A stretch of 64,000 nucleotides of DNA, from the NCBI GenBank assembly GCA_002101905.1, contig LQPU01000015.1:1-64000 (forward strand), given 5' to 3'. The translations under genes and the position numbers were made by a program. A model generated the notes under the pieces. It made no database searches and was not told the DNA's origin. It saw only the letters and a program-made list of their open reading frames with translations. Each line of letters begins with the position of its first letter. The stretch's first letter is position 1. This DNA comes from Mycobacterium shimoidei. GTDB lineage: Bacteria; Actinomycetota; Actinomycetes; Mycobacteriales; Mycobacteriaceae. Shown piece after piece: positions 19,589 through 28,626 of the stretch.

Positions 19589-21082
19589 ATGGTCAGGGTG
19601 CCCGATGCCGCGGTACTCACCGGCGCGTTTCGGCCGATGCGGTTCGAGGCGACGGTCGAAGACTGCGTGACCACATTCGGCGAGATTCCGAAGGATCTGT
19701 CCGGCGGGTTCTACCGGGTTGGCCCGACGTTCAAACGGCCGACCAGGCAGGGCGGTAACGGTCTGCTCGCGATGGACGGCATGGTGCAGGGCCTGACGTT
19801 CGACGACGGGCGCGCCGATTTCCGCAACCGCTGGGTCCGTACCCCCAAGTACCTACTCGAAGAGCGCCACCATCGCGGCATGTTCTGCTGGACGGACGGC
19901 GAGTGGACCGACTGGCGCAACATCGGTTTCGGCGCGGCAGTCCCGGACGGGACGACGCGGGGAATACCGCAGGGCACCAACAACATCAACTGCTTTCCGT
20001 TCGCCGGAGAAATTCTGGCTTCGGGTGAACAGGGCAGCCCGCCGGTTGCGCTGGACCCGATCTCTTTGGAGACGCGCGGTGTCGTGCCGTGGTCGCCGCA
20101 GCTGTCTCGCGGCATCTTCGATCGGGCCGGCTACGGCGATGGTGCGTTCACCGCGCACCCGAAGTGGGACAACGCCAATGGCACGCTCTACGGCTGGGCC
20201 TACAGCAACCGCAAGCCGTATGTGACCGTGCATGTGGTGCAACCCGACGGCACCGTGGCCTCCCGCGAGCTATGGGACGCACCCTATTCGTCGGAGGTCC
20301 ACGACATGTGGCTGACCCCGGACTGGATGGTGCTGCCCTTCCAGGGTTTTGTGTTCGACCCGGACCGCATCGAGCGCGGTCTGTCAGTACACGGTTGGGA
20401 TCCGCAGTTACCGACCATGTTGGCGTTGGTGCCGCGCGACGACGTCGTGCACGGCGAAATCAGATGGATCACCGCAGATATCGAGCCGCAGTACATGATG
20501 CATAGCTTGGCGGCCAACGTCAGCGGCAACACGTTGACCCTGGACGCGCCCGTCTTCGAGCGGCCACCGTTTCCGCTCGACATCGACGGGTTCGAGGGGG
20601 AGGACGTGTCGCTGTTCTTCAATCTGGCAAGCAGCACGCTCGGTCGCTGGACCGTTGACTTGGCCACCGGCACCGTGAAATCCGAACTGCTCGACGACCG
20701 TCCATGCGAGCTGCCCAAGGTCGACGAACGGTTCTACGGGCGGGGACACCGCTGGGGATACCTCATCGGCGGCGACGCCAAAGGCAACGGTATGCGTATG
20801 CACAGCCTGGTCGTACGTGATATGCGCACCGGTGCGGAGCAGGAGTACCGGCTACGTCACGACCGTCCGGCGCTGGTGATGGAGCCCACGTTCGTGCCAC
20901 GCACCCCCGATGCCCCGGAGGGCGACGGTTATCTGATGGTGCCGGTATCGCGGTGGAGCGAAAACCTGGGTGAGTACGTCATTTTCGATACCTACGACAT
21001 CTCCGGCGGGCCCATCTGTCGCATCGAGATCCCGTTTCTGCTGGGCTTCACCCCACACGGGCACTGGATGGATTTCCGATGA
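19589..21082 (+). CDS. Carotenoid/stilbene cleavage oxygenase family enzyme
   Basis: A 497-residue non-heme iron dioxygenase of the carotenoid cleavage/RPE65/lignostilbene family. The four iron-binding histidines are visible at about His190 (FTAHPKWD), His238 (SEVHDMWL), His305 (YMMHSLAAN) and His490 (FTPHGHW near the C-terminus). N-terminal GGFYRVGPTFKRP and MDGMVQGLTF also fit the family. It should cleave a double bond next to an aromatic or polyene system; the substrate is not determined. The stop overlaps the start of an acyl-CoA dehydrogenase gene (ATGA), and the divergent GntR gene shares its promoter region. Confidence 0.88.
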   Translation: MVRVPDAAVLTGAFRPMRFEATVEDCVTTFGEIPKDLSGGFYRVGPTFKRPTRQGGNGLLAMDGMVQGLTFDDGRADFRNRWVRTPKYLLEERHHRGMFCWTDGEWTDWRNIGFGAAVPDGTTRGIPQGTNNINCFPFAGEILASGEQGSPPVALDPISLETRGVVPWSPQLSRGIFDRAGYGDGAFTAHPKWDNANGTLYGWAYSNRKPYVTVHVVQPDGTVASRELWDAPYSSEVHDMWLTPDWMVLPFQGFVFDPDRIERGLSVHGWDPQLPTMLALVPRDDVVHGEIRWITADIEPQYMMHSLAANVSGNTLTLDAPVFERPPFPLDIDGFEGEDVSLFFNLASSTLGRWTVDLATGTVKSELLDDRPCELPKVDERFYGRGHRWGYLIGGDAKGNGMRMHSLVVRDMRTGAEQEYRLRHDRPALVMEPTFVPRTPDAPEGDGYLMVPVSRWSENLGEYVIFDTYDISGGPICRIEIPFLLGFTPHGHWMDFR

Positions 21083-22233
21083 CCGCTGCGTTGTCGGCGG
21101 TCGAGGAGAGTGAGCTGCGGGCATCGGTACATGGCATCGTGGCCGAATTCGGCAACGAGTACTTCACCCACTGCAGCGAAACTCTGCAGCATCCCACCGA
21201 ATTGTGGGACGCGCTGGCCGCCGGAGGATTTGTCGGCGTGAACCTGCCGGAGGAATACGGCGGCGGGGGAATGGGACTGGCCGCCATGAACGTCGTCGCC
21301 GAAGAAGCGGCCGCGGCAGGCTGCCCGCAGATCATGCTGATGATCTCGCCCGGCATCGTGGGTAGCCTGCTTGCCCGCCATGCCACCCACGAACAGAAAC
21401 AGCGGTGGCTGGCGCCGATGGCCGCCGGAACACGAAAGATCGCGTTTGCGATCACCGAACCGGACGCCGGCTCCAATTCGCACCAGCTGGCCACCACCGC
21501 CCGCCGCGAGGGTGACAAGTACTACATCACGGGGCAGAAAACTTTCATCACCGCCGCCGATCAGGCCGATGCGCTGCTTGTGGTCACCCGCACCGGAACC
21601 GACGCGCGGGGTCGTGCTCAACTGTCGTTATTTCTCGTCGACCGGGACGCGCCCGGTGTAGACATGCACCGCATTCCGATGACGTTCGAGATCACCGACA
21701 AGTCATTCACAGTGTTCTTCGACAACGTGGCCGTCCCGGCGGAGAGGCTCGTGGGCGGCGAAGGCGACGGCCTGCGCGTCGCATTCGACGGGATGAACCC
21801 CGAGCGGGTGATCATCGCGGCGATCTGTAACGGTGACAGCCGCTACGCGCTGGACAAAGCGGTGAGCTACGCCCGCGAGCGTCAGGTGTGGCGGGTGCCG
21901 ATCGGCGCGCATCAGGGTGTGGCGCATCCGTTGGCCGAAGCCAAGATCGCGCTGGAGGCGGCGCGACTGATGACTCGGCATGCGGCCGCGAGCTACGACG
22001 CGGGCGCAGAAGCGGGCCAAGCCAGCAACATGGCCAAGTTCCTGGCGGCCGACGCGGCCATCCGCTGTGTCGACCAAGCCATCGAAGTGCACGGCGGCAG
22101 CGGCTTCACCCGTGAGGTGGCGCTGGCCAACATGTATGAGTTCGTGCGGCTGTTCAAAACGGTGCCGATCACCCGCGAAATGATCCTCAACCATGTCGCC
22201 CAACACAGCCTCGGACTGCCGAGGTCGTATTGA
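21079..22233 (+). CDS. Acyl-CoA dehydrogenase
   Basis: A 384-residue FAD-dependent acyl-CoA dehydrogenase. Motifs are LPEEYGGGGMGL, AFAITEPDAGSNS, YITGQKTFITAADQAD, VHGGSGF and the C-terminal YEFVRLFKTVPITREM. The common EIYEGT active-site motif is absent, so the catalytic glutamate must come from elsewhere, as in CaiA-like branches. It is translationally coupled to the carotenoid oxygenase and may process the acyl-CoA formed after side-chain cleavage (inference). It ends two bases before a tandem repeat array. Confidence 0.9.
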   Translation: MTAALSAVEESELRASVHGIVAEFGNEYFTHCSETLQHPTELWDALAAGGFVGVNLPEEYGGGGMGLAAMNVVAEEAAAAGCPQIMLMISPGIVGSLLARHATHEQKQRWLAPMAAGTRKIAFAITEPDAGSNSHQLATTARREGDKYYITGQKTFITAADQADALLVVTRTGTDARGRAQLSLFLVDRDAPGVDMHRIPMTFEITDKSFTVFFDNVAVPAERLVGGEGDGLRVAFDGMNPERVIIAAICNGDSRYALDKAVSYARERQVWRVPIGAHQGVAHPLAEAKIALEAARLMTRHAAASYDAGAEAGQASNMAKFLAADAAIRCVDQAIEVHGGSGFTREVALANMYEFVRLFKTVPITREMILNHVAQHSLGLPRSY

Positions 22234-22234
22234 C

Positions 22235-22410
22235 GGCTGGGCTGTCGCGCGGCGACCCGCTGCGCCCGGCTTTGCCGCGCTTGCGATCGCCGCTGGGCTG
22301 TCGCGCGGCGACCCGCTGCGCCCGGCTTTGCCGCGCTTGCGATCGTCGCTGGGCTGTCGCGCGGCGACCCGCTGCGCCCGGCTTTGCCGCGCTTGCGATC
22401 GCCGCTGGGC
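22235..22410. repeat. Three tandem 56-bp copies of the GCGATCGC-ended repeat
   Basis: Units start at 22235, 22291 and 22347 with an exact 56-bp period, followed by eight bases of a fourth copy. Each unit reads GCTGGGCTGTCGCGCGGCG, then ACCCGCTGCGCCCGGCTTTG, then CCGCGCTTGCGATCGC, with one or two substitutions (GATCGT in copy 2). The array fills the whole gap between two convergent acyl-CoA dehydrogenase genes and may act in transcription termination or mRNA 3' end protection. Confidence 0.9.
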
Positions 22411-22413
22411 GAT

Positions 22414-24240
22414 TCAGAACGCGGCCTCGGGCACAGCCATGATGTCGTCGTCGAGGGACTCGATGACTTGGCGCAGCGACGTCAACTTCGGAAGCATGTT
22501 CGTCGCGAAGAATTTCGCAACGGCGATCTTGCCCCGATAAAAGGCTTCGTCGTCCGGCGCGCTCGCCAGGGCGGCGGCGGCCACATTGGCATGCACGAGC
22601 AGCTGCCAACCGATCAGCAAGTCGCCGACGGCGAGCAGGAACCGCACCGAGGCGAGCCCAACCTTGTAGATCTCGCTGGGCTGTTCGCCCGCCGCCATCA
22701 AATAGCCGGTCAACGTGGCCGTCATCGCCTTGACGTCGTCGAGGGCGGTGGCCAGCCGGTCGGCGAGCGGACGCAAGGACGCCTCGCAGGTCTCGATAGT
22801 GCGGCTGACCTGAGACGCGACATGTTCGAGGGCCTGCCCCCGGTCGCGAATGATCTTGCGGAAGAAGAAGTCCAGCGCCTGAATGGCAGTGGTGCCCTCG
22901 TATAGCGAATCGATCTTGGCGTCGCGGATGTACTGCTCGATCGGGTAGTCCTGCAGGAAGCCGGATCCGCCAAGCGTCTGCAGCGACTCGGTCAAGATCT
23001 CGTAGGCCCGTTCCGAGCTCACGCCCTTGACCACCGGCAGCAGCAGATCGTTGACACGGTGTGCCATCTCGGGGTCCGCTCCCGAAACCTGGTGTGCCAA
23101 CGCATCGTCCTGGTGCGCGCCGGTATACATGTAGAGCGCGCGCAGCCCCTCGGCATAGGCCTTCTGGGTCATCAGGCTGCGACGCACATCGGGGTGGTGG
23201 ATGATCGTGACCCGCGGTGCGGTCTTGTCAGTCATCTGGCTCAAATCCGCGCCCTGTACCCGTTCCTTGGCGAACGTCAGCGCGTTGAGATAACCGGTGG
23301 ACAACGTCCCGGTTGCCTTGACGCCCACCGTCATGCGAGCGTTTTCGATCACGGTGAACATCTGCGCGATCCCGTTGTGCGTGTCGCCCACCAAATAGCC
23401 GACGGCGGGAATGCCGTGGGCACCGAACGTCAACTCGCACGTCGGAGAGGACTTCAGTCCCATCTTGTGTTCCAGTCCGGTGGCGAAAACACCGTTGCGA
23501 GAACCGAGTTCAAAGGTTTCCGGGTCGAAAAGGTACTTCGGGACGTAGAACAGGCTCAGTCCTTTGGTGCCCGGGCCGGCGCCCTCGGGCCGGGCCAGCA
23601 CCAGATGGAAGATGTTTTCCGCGGTTTCGCCGACATCACCACCGGAGATGAAGCGCTTGACGCCTTCGATGTGCCACGTGCCGTCCGGTTGAGCGATGGC
23701 CTTGGCGCGTCCCGCTCCCACATCGGAGCCGGCGTCGGCCTCGGTCAACACCATGGTGGCCGCCCAGCCTCTTTCCAGTCCCACCGCCGCCCAGCGCTTT
23801 TGTTCCTCGGTGCCCTCCACAAACAGCGCGTTGGCCATCGCCGGACCCATGAGGTAGAAGAATCCCGCCGACGGATTGGCCGAGAGCAGCATCTCGTTGA
23901 TGGCCCAGGCGACCGGGGCCGGGGCTGCAACACCGCCGATCTCTTCGGCGATGCCTACGCGCCACCACTCGGCGTCCTTGACAGCCTGCACCGACTTGGC
24001 CAGCTCGGCCGGCACGTCGATGGTGTGCCGGTCCGGATCGAAGACCGGCGGGTTGCGATCGGCCTCGGCGAACGATTCGGCGACCGGTCCCTCGGCCAAC
24101 CGGGCGACTTCGTCGAGCATCGTGCGAACCGTGTCGACGTCGAGGTCGTGATAGCGGCCGGAGCCCAGGACCTCGGTGATATTGAGAACCTCGAACAGAT
24201 TGAACGCAAGATCGCGCACATTAGCGATGTAGTGCCCCAC
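22414..24240 (-). CDS. fadE15: Acyl-CoA dehydrogenase, FadE5/FadE15 type
   Basis: A 608-residue acyl-CoA dehydrogenase with the long C-terminal extension of mycobacterial FadE5 and FadE15. N-terminal [16 protein letters not shown], central [17 protein letters not shown] and DWYEGT-like [18 protein letters not shown] (with catalytic Glu) are present, as is the C-terminal FATNMLPKL segment. It is expected to oxidise acyl-CoA in beta-oxidation. Position between the suf region and the trx/echA12 genes points to Rv1467c (fadE15) rather than Rv0244c (fadE5), to which it is also similar. Three 21-bp-spaced elements lie upstream of its start. Confidence 0.88.
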   Translation of the reverse strand: MGHYIANVRDLAFNLFEVLNITEVLGSGRYHDLDVDTVRTMLDEVARLAEGPVAESFAEADRNPPVFDPDRHTIDVPAELAKSVQAVKDAEWWRVGIAEEIGGVAAPAPVAWAINEMLLSANPSAGFFYLMGPAMANALFVEGTEEQKRWAAVGLERGWAATMVLTEADAGSDVGAGRAKAIAQPDGTWHIEGVKRFISGGDVGETAENIFHLVLARPEGAGPGTKGLSLFYVPKYLFDPETFELGSRNGVFATGLEHKMGLKSSPTCELTFGAHGIPAVGYLVGDTHNGIAQMFTVIENARMTVGVKATGTLSTGYLNALTFAKERVQGADLSQMTDKTAPRVTIIHHPDVRRSLMTQKAYAEGLRALYMYTGAHQDDALAHQVSGADPEMAHRVNDLLLPVVKGVSSERAYEILTESLQTLGGSGFLQDYPIEQYIRDAKIDSLYEGTTAIQALDFFFRKIIRDRGQALEHVASQVSRTIETCEASLRPLADRLATALDDVKAMTATLTGYLMAAGEQPSEIYKVGLASVRFLLAVGDLLIGWQLLVHANVAAAALASAPDDEAFYRGKIAVAKFFATNMLPKLTSLRQVIESLDDDIMAVPEAAF

Positions 24241-24307
24241 CGGTTTTCGCCTCCTCGCTACACCCCAGGTGAACTCGAAGGGCAGTGTGTCGGAGGCGCG
24301 ATCAGGT

Positions 24308-24360
24308 ACGCAACCGTAACCTACGCCGACGCAACCGTAACCTACGGTGACGCAACCGTA
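24308..24360. promoter_or_regulatory. Three direct elements with 21-bp period upstream of fadE15
   Basis: ACGCAACCGTA occurs at 24308, 24329 and 24350, exactly 21 bases apart. The first two continue as ACCTACG, making an inverted half-site pair CGTA-ACC-TACG. The array is 68-120 bases upstream of the fadE15 start and 127 bases upstream of the divergent hydrolase start. Two-helical-turn spacing puts all three on one DNA face, as for cooperative operator binding. Confidence 0.6.
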
Positions 24361-24486
24361 GGGTCCGAGGTCAACGGCAGTCTGTGATCGCGATCACCAT
24401 GCGAGAACCGCTATCCGCCAGTTATTTTCAGGTGCCTCGAGGTCGCGGCAGCGAAGCCGGTAACCAAAGGCAATAGAGTTGGAGCC

Positions 24487-25305
24487 ATGTTCTGGTTGTG
24501 CAGGACTTGCGGCGTCGAACACGCCAGGCAAACCAGCGTCTGCGCGATCTGCGCCGATGAACGGCAATGGGTTCCGCGCGAGGGTCAGCAATGGGCGACG
24601 CTCGAGCAGCTCGCCGACGAGGGGATGCGCTCGCACATCACGGCTATCGAGGACGGTCTGATCGGGATCGGCAGTTCGCCTGCATTCGGAATCGGGCAGC
24701 TGGGCAAGTTGGTGTGCGGCGACGGTGGCAACGTGCTGTGGGACCCGTCCGGTTTCGTCGACGACGCGGCAGTGGCAGCCATCCAAGAGCAGGGCCCGGT
24801 TGTCGCGATCGTGGCCAGCCATCCGCACATGTTCGGCGCCCAAGTGGAGTGGAGTCGACGGCTCGGTGGGGTGCCGGTGTATGTGAACGCCGCGGACGCC
24901 GAGTGGGTGATGCGTCCCGACCCGGTGATCCAGCAGTGGTCAGAGGCCCTGCAGCTCACCCCGACGCTATCGGTGGTCCGCATCGGCGGGCACTTTCCGG
25001 GCAGCGCAGTCGCCTGCTGGAGCGCCGGTGCCGACGGCCGCGGGGTGCTGTTGGTCGGCGACACCATATTTCCCAACCCGGACCGGCGCACGGTCGGGTT
25101 CTTGCGCAGCTACCCCAACCTGCTGCCGCTGTCCGGTGCGGTCGTGCAGCGCATGGCCGCCTCGCTGGGAAAGCTCCGGTTCGACCGCATCTATGGTCTG
25201 TTCACCAACTCCATCGACAGCGACGGCCAAGCCGCGGTCCAGCGGTCGGCGGCTCGCCACGCCGCATGGGTCCGCGGTGACTACGACCATTTGACGACCA
25301 TCTGA
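24487..25305 (+). CDS. Metallo-hydrolase-like protein with N-terminal zinc ribbon
   Basis: A 272-residue protein. The N-terminus has CRTCGVEH ... CAICADERQW, a likely zinc ribbon. The rest resembles the metallo-beta-lactamase fold: VASHPHMFGAQVEW is a shifted HxHxxD-like region, GGHFPGSAVACW supplies the next ligand histidine and LLVGDTIFPNPDRR the bridging aspartate. The second histidine/aspartate of the canonical motif is altered, so catalytic metal binding is uncertain. Related mycobacterial and bacterial proteins are annotated as MBL-fold hydrolases. The stop codon lies inside an 11-bp tandem repeat. Confidence 0.7.
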   Translation: MFWLCRTCGVEHARQTSVCAICADERQWVPREGQQWATLEQLADEGMRSHITAIEDGLIGIGSSPAFGIGQLGKLVCGDGGNVLWDPSGFVDDAAVAAIQEQGPVVAIVASHPHMFGAQVEWSRRLGGVPVYVNAADAEWVMRPDPVIQQWSEALQLTPTLSVVRIGGHFPGSAVACWSAGADGRGVLLVGDTIFPNPDRRTVGFLRSYPNLLPLSGAVVQRMAASLGKLRFDRIYGLFTNSIDSDGQAAVQRSAARHAAWVRGDYDHLTTI

Positions 25306-25324
25306 CGACCATCTGACGGCCATC
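25292..25324 (+). repeat. 11-bp tandem triplication at a stop codon
   Basis: TGACGACCATC occurs at 25292 and 25303, with TGACGGCCATC at 25314, followed by TGACC. The second copy supplies the TGA stop of the hydrolase gene. Because 11 is not a multiple of three, each copy is read in a different frame, and loss or gain of a unit would change the C-terminus. Confidence 0.8.
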
Positions 25325-25381
25325 TGACCTAGTCAGGGACACGCCGGGAACACAGCGGCTGCGCACGGCGTTGGGCTGGAG

Positions 25382-25750
25382 GTGACTACCCGAGACCTCA
25401 CTGCTGAGCAGTTCAACGACACCATCAACGACAACGACATCGTGCTGGTCGACTTCTGGGCATCCTGGTGCGGCCCGTGCAAGGCGTTCGCGCCGACATT
25501 CGCCGCGGCGTCGGAGAAACATCCCGATGTAGTGTTCGCCAAGGTTGACACCGAGGCTGAGCAGGGCCTGGCCGCGGCCGCCAACATCCGTTCCATCCCG
25601 ACGCTGATGGCCTTCAAGAAGGGCAAGCTGGTGTTCAACCAGGCCGGCGCCTTGCCGCCGCCCGCTTTGGAGGAACTGGTGCAGAAGGTCAAGGAGTTCG
25701 ACGTCGACGCCGCGATCGCGGCACAACAGGCCCAGGACGACCAGGGCTAA
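25382..25750 (+). CDS. trxB1: Thioredoxin
   Basis: A 122-residue cytosolic thioredoxin with the WCGPC redox centre (Cys30, Cys33) in VDFWASWCGPCKAF and the cis-proline motif SIPTLMAF. It reduces disulfides using thioredoxin reductase. It matches M. tuberculosis Rv1471, which carries the symbol trxB1 although it is a thioredoxin, not a reductase. The GTG at 25382 overlaps the only GGAGG nearby, so either translation starts from a leaderless transcript or the true start differs slightly. Confidence 0.92.
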   Translation: MTTRDLTAEQFNDTINDNDIVLVDFWASWCGPCKAFAPTFAAASEKHPDVVFAKVDTEAEQGLAAAANIRSIPTLMAFKKGKLVFNQAGALPPPALEELVQKVKEFDVDAAIAAQQAQDDQG

Positions 25751-25788
25751 GCAGGACATATTCGCCGCACGCGATAGCGTGCAAGTCC

Positions 25789-26598
25789 GTGAGCTACGTA
25801 TTAGTTGAGCATCCCCGGCCGTCGGTCGCGCTGATCACCCTCAACCGGCCGGAACGGATGAACTCGATGGCGTTCGACGTCATGGTGCCGCTCAAGGCGG
25901 CGCTGGAAGAGATCACCTACGACAATGCGGTTAGGGTCGTCGTTTTGACCGGGGCGGGTCGCGGGTTCTCGTCGGGCGCCGACCACAAGTCCGCGGGTGC
26001 GGTGCCGCACGTCGAGGGGCTGACCCGGCCGACCTATGCATTGCGCTCGATGGAACTGCTCGACGACGTCATCTTGGCGCTGCGTCGCTTGCATCAACCG
26101 GTGATCGCAGCGGTCAACGGCGCGGCGATCGGGGGTGGATTGTGTCTGGCGTTGGCAGCCGACATCCGCGTCGCATCGTCCGGCGCGTACTTCCGTGCCG
26201 CCGGCATCAACAACGGGCTGACCGCCAGTGAGCTTGGTTTGAGCTACCTGCTGCCGCGGGCGATCGGCTCGTCGCGGGCGTTTGAGCTCATGCTCACCGG
26301 CCGCGACGTCGATGCCGAGGAGGCCGAGCGGATCGGTTTGGTATCGCGCCGGGTGCCTGACGACCAACTCCTGGAAACCTGCTACGAGATGGCCGAGCGG
26401 ATCGCCGCATTCTCGCGGCCGGGAATCGAGTTGACCAAACGCACACTGTGGAGTGGACTGGACGCCGCTAGCCTGGAAGGGCATATGCAGGCCGAGGGCC
26501 TGGGACAGTTGTTTGTCCGTCTGCTCACCGCCAACTTCGAGGAAGCGGTTGCTGCGCGCGCGGAGAAACGACCTCCGGTGTTCACCGACGACAAGTAA
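25789..26598 (+). CDS. echA12: Enoyl-CoA hydratase/isomerase family protein
   Basis: A 269-residue crotonase-fold protein. Oxyanion-hole segments are FSSGADHKSAG and NGAAIGGGLCLALAAD. The glutamate pattern of a standard hydratase is not clear: the second acidic position region reads RAAGINNGLTASELGLSYLL, with Glu in SELG. It probably acts on an acyl-CoA, but hydratase versus isomerase cannot be decided. It starts with GTG at 25789, is 38 bases after the thioredoxin gene and 30 bases before the ABC-F gene, matching Rv1472. Confidence 0.88.
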   Translation: MSYVLVEHPRPSVALITLNRPERMNSMAFDVMVPLKAALEEITYDNAVRVVVLTGAGRGFSSGADHKSAGAVPHVEGLTRPTYALRSMELLDDVILALRRLHQPVIAAVNGAAIGGGLCLALAADIRVASSGAYFRAAGINNGLTASELGLSYLLPRAIGSSRAFELMLTGRDVDAEEAERIGLVSRRVPDDQLLETCYEMAERIAAFSRPGIELTKRTLWSGLDAASLEGHMQAEGLGQLFVRLLTANFEEAVAARAEKRPPVFTDDK

Positions 26599-26628
26599 TC
26601 CACCGACAACCGAACTAGGAGAGTGACC

Positions 26629-28257
26629 GTGATCACGGCAACGGACCTCGAGGTCCGCGCTGGCGCACGCACGCTGCTCTCCGCGGACGGACCGGCACTG
26701 CGCGTGCAGCCCGGCGACCGCATCGGGTTGGTTGGACGCAACGGCGCCGGCAAAACCACCACACTGCGGATTCTTGCCGGCGAGAGCGAGCCGTATGCCG
26801 GCTCGGTGACCCGCACCGGCGAAATCGGTTACCTGCCGCAGGATCCCAAAGAGGGCGACCTCGATGTGCTCGCCCGCGACCGAGTGCTGTCGGCGCGCGG
26901 GCTCGACACACTGCTCACCGAATTGGAAAAGCAGCAGGCGTTGATGGCCGAGGTCGTCGACGACACCGAACGTGACCGCGCCGTCCGCCGCTACGGTCAG
27001 CTCGAAGAGCGCTTCGCCGCATTGGGCGGCTACAGTGCCGAGAGCGAAGCGGGCCGCATCTGCGCGAGTCTTGGCCTGCCCGAACGGGTTTTGACCCAGC
27101 CACTGCGCACCTTGTCGGGCGGTCAACGGCGTCGGGTCGAGCTCTCACGCATCCTGTTCGCCGCGTCCGATACCGGAGCCGGCTCGGCCACCACGTTGCT
27201 ACTCGACGAGCCGACCAACCACCTCGACGCCGACTCGCTTGGCTGGCTTCGGGACTTCCTGCGCAACCACGCCGGCGGGCTGGTCGTGATCAGCCACAAC
27301 GTCGAGCTGCTGGCTTATGTGGTTAACCGGGTGTGGTTCCTCGACGCGGTGCGCGGCGAGGTTGACGTCTACAACATGGGTTGGCAGAAGTACCTCGACG
27401 CTCGCGCCACCGACGAGCAACGGCGTCGCCGGGAACGCGCCAACGCCGAGCGCAAGGCCGCCGCTTTGCGTTCTCAAGCGGCCAAGCTGGGCGCCAAGGC
27501 CACCAAAGCCGTTGCGGCGCAGAACATGTTGCGTCGTGCCGATCGAATGATGGCCGCGCTCGACGAGGAACGAGTAGCCGACAAAGTGGCCCGGATCAAA
27601 TTCCCGACGCCAGCGCCTTGCGGGCGCACACCGCTGATGGTCAAGGGACTGACAAAGACCTACGGCTCGCTGGAAGTGTTCACCGGCGTCGACTTGGCGA
27701 TCGATCGCGGCTCGCGAGTGGTGGTGCTCGGACTCAACGGGGCCGGCAAGACGACCTTGCTGCGGCTGCTGGCCGGCGTCGAACAACCTGACGCCGGGCG
27801 CATGGAACCCGGACACGGTTTGAAGATCGGGTATTTCGCGCAGGAGCACGACACGCTTGACGATGCCGAGACGGTGTGGCGCAACATCCGCCACGCGGCG
27901 CCCGATTCCGCCGAACAGGATCTGCGCGGCCTGCTCGGCGCGTTCATGTTCAGCGGACCACAACTTGATCAGTTGGCCGGCACCCTGTCGGGGGGCGAGA
28001 AGACCCGGTTGGCGCTGGCCGGCTTGGTGGCATCCGCCGCGAACGTGTTACTGCTCGATGAGCCCACCAACAATCTGGATCCGGCATCTCGCGAGCAGGT
28101 GCTCGACGCGTTGCGCAGTTACACCGGAGCGGTGGTGCTGGTGACGCACGATCCGGGCGCAGCCGAGGCGCTCGACCCGCAACGCGTGGTGCTCTTGCCA
28201 GACGGCACCGAAGACCACTGGTCTGACGAGTATCGGGACCTGATCGAATTAGCTTGA
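26629..28257 (+). CDS. ABC-F family ATPase
   Basis: A 542-residue soluble protein with two ABC domains and no membrane part. Walker A motifs are GRNGAGKTT in the first half and GLNGAGKTT in the second; signatures are LSGGQRRRVELSR and LSGGEKTRLALA; Walker B regions are TLLLDEPTNHLD and VLLLDEPTNNLD. The basic inter-domain linker (RRRRERANAERKAAALRSQA) is the P-site tRNA interaction motif region of ABC-F translation factors. GTG at 26629 is chosen (AGGAG upstream, length equal to Rv1473). Members act on ribosomes as translation or antibiotic-protection factors; Rv1473 has been called a macrolide transporter, which the fold does not support. Confidence 0.93.
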   Translation: MITATDLEVRAGARTLLSADGPALRVQPGDRIGLVGRNGAGKTTTLRILAGESEPYAGSVTRTGEIGYLPQDPKEGDLDVLARDRVLSARGLDTLLTELEKQQALMAEVVDDTERDRAVRRYGQLEERFAALGGYSAESEAGRICASLGLPERVLTQPLRTLSGGQRRRVELSRILFAASDTGAGSATTLLLDEPTNHLDADSLGWLRDFLRNHAGGLVVISHNVELLAYVVNRVWFLDAVRGEVDVYNMGWQKYLDARATDEQRRRRERANAERKAAALRSQAAKLGAKATKAVAAQNMLRRADRMMAALDEERVADKVARIKFPTPAPCGRTPLMVKGLTKTYGSLEVFTGVDLAIDRGSRVVVLGLNGAGKTTLLRLLAGVEQPDAGRMEPGHGLKIGYFAQEHDTLDDAETVWRNIRHAAPDSAEQDLRGLLGAFMFSGPQLDQLAGTLSGGEKTRLALAGLVASAANVLLLDEPTNNLDPASREQVLDALRSYTGAVVLVTHDPGAAEALDPQRVVLLPDGTEDHWSDEYRDLIELA

Positions 28258-28349
28258 CCGAGATTTTTCAAATCGGTCCGGCGATGACGGTCGCTTCTTA
28301 CGCTAGGCGGGTGGGGTTCCGTTCGCAGTGAATCGGGGAGGCACCGATT

Positions 28350-28541
28350 ATGAAATCGAAGCAGTCACGCGAGCAGTTGATAGATGAATTGCGCAGCGCG
28401 TACGAGGGGGGCGCCAGCATCCGCAAACTGGTGGCATCTACCGGCAGGTCGTACGGGTCGATCCACAGCATGCTGCGCGAGTCAGGTACTCCGATGCGCA
28501 GCCGCGGCGGGCCCAATCACCGGACCCGCTCGCCCCGCTAA
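28350..28541 (+). CDS. Small helix-turn-helix protein (Rv1473A type)
   Basis: A 63-residue basic protein. Residues about 9-45 (LIDELRSAYEGGASIRKLV, then GRSYGSIHSMLRESG) form a compact helix-turn-helix like those in resolvase and Lsr2-tail domains, and the last fifteen residues are Arg/Pro/Ser-rich. GGGAGG lies about eight bases upstream of the ATG. It matches M. tuberculosis Rv1473A in place and size, where it is annotated as a possible transcriptional regulator. Its targets are unknown. Confidence 0.82.
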   Translation: MKSKQSREQLIDELRSAYEGGASIRKLVASTGRSYGSIHSMLRESGTPMRSRGGPNHRTRSPR

Positions 28542-28626
28542 CGCACCGCATTTTCCCGCACCTTCGCGCGCCACGCCGACGTCGAACACGATTCTGCGCA
28601 CGCTCGCGGGGAACTACTCGCGGCAC

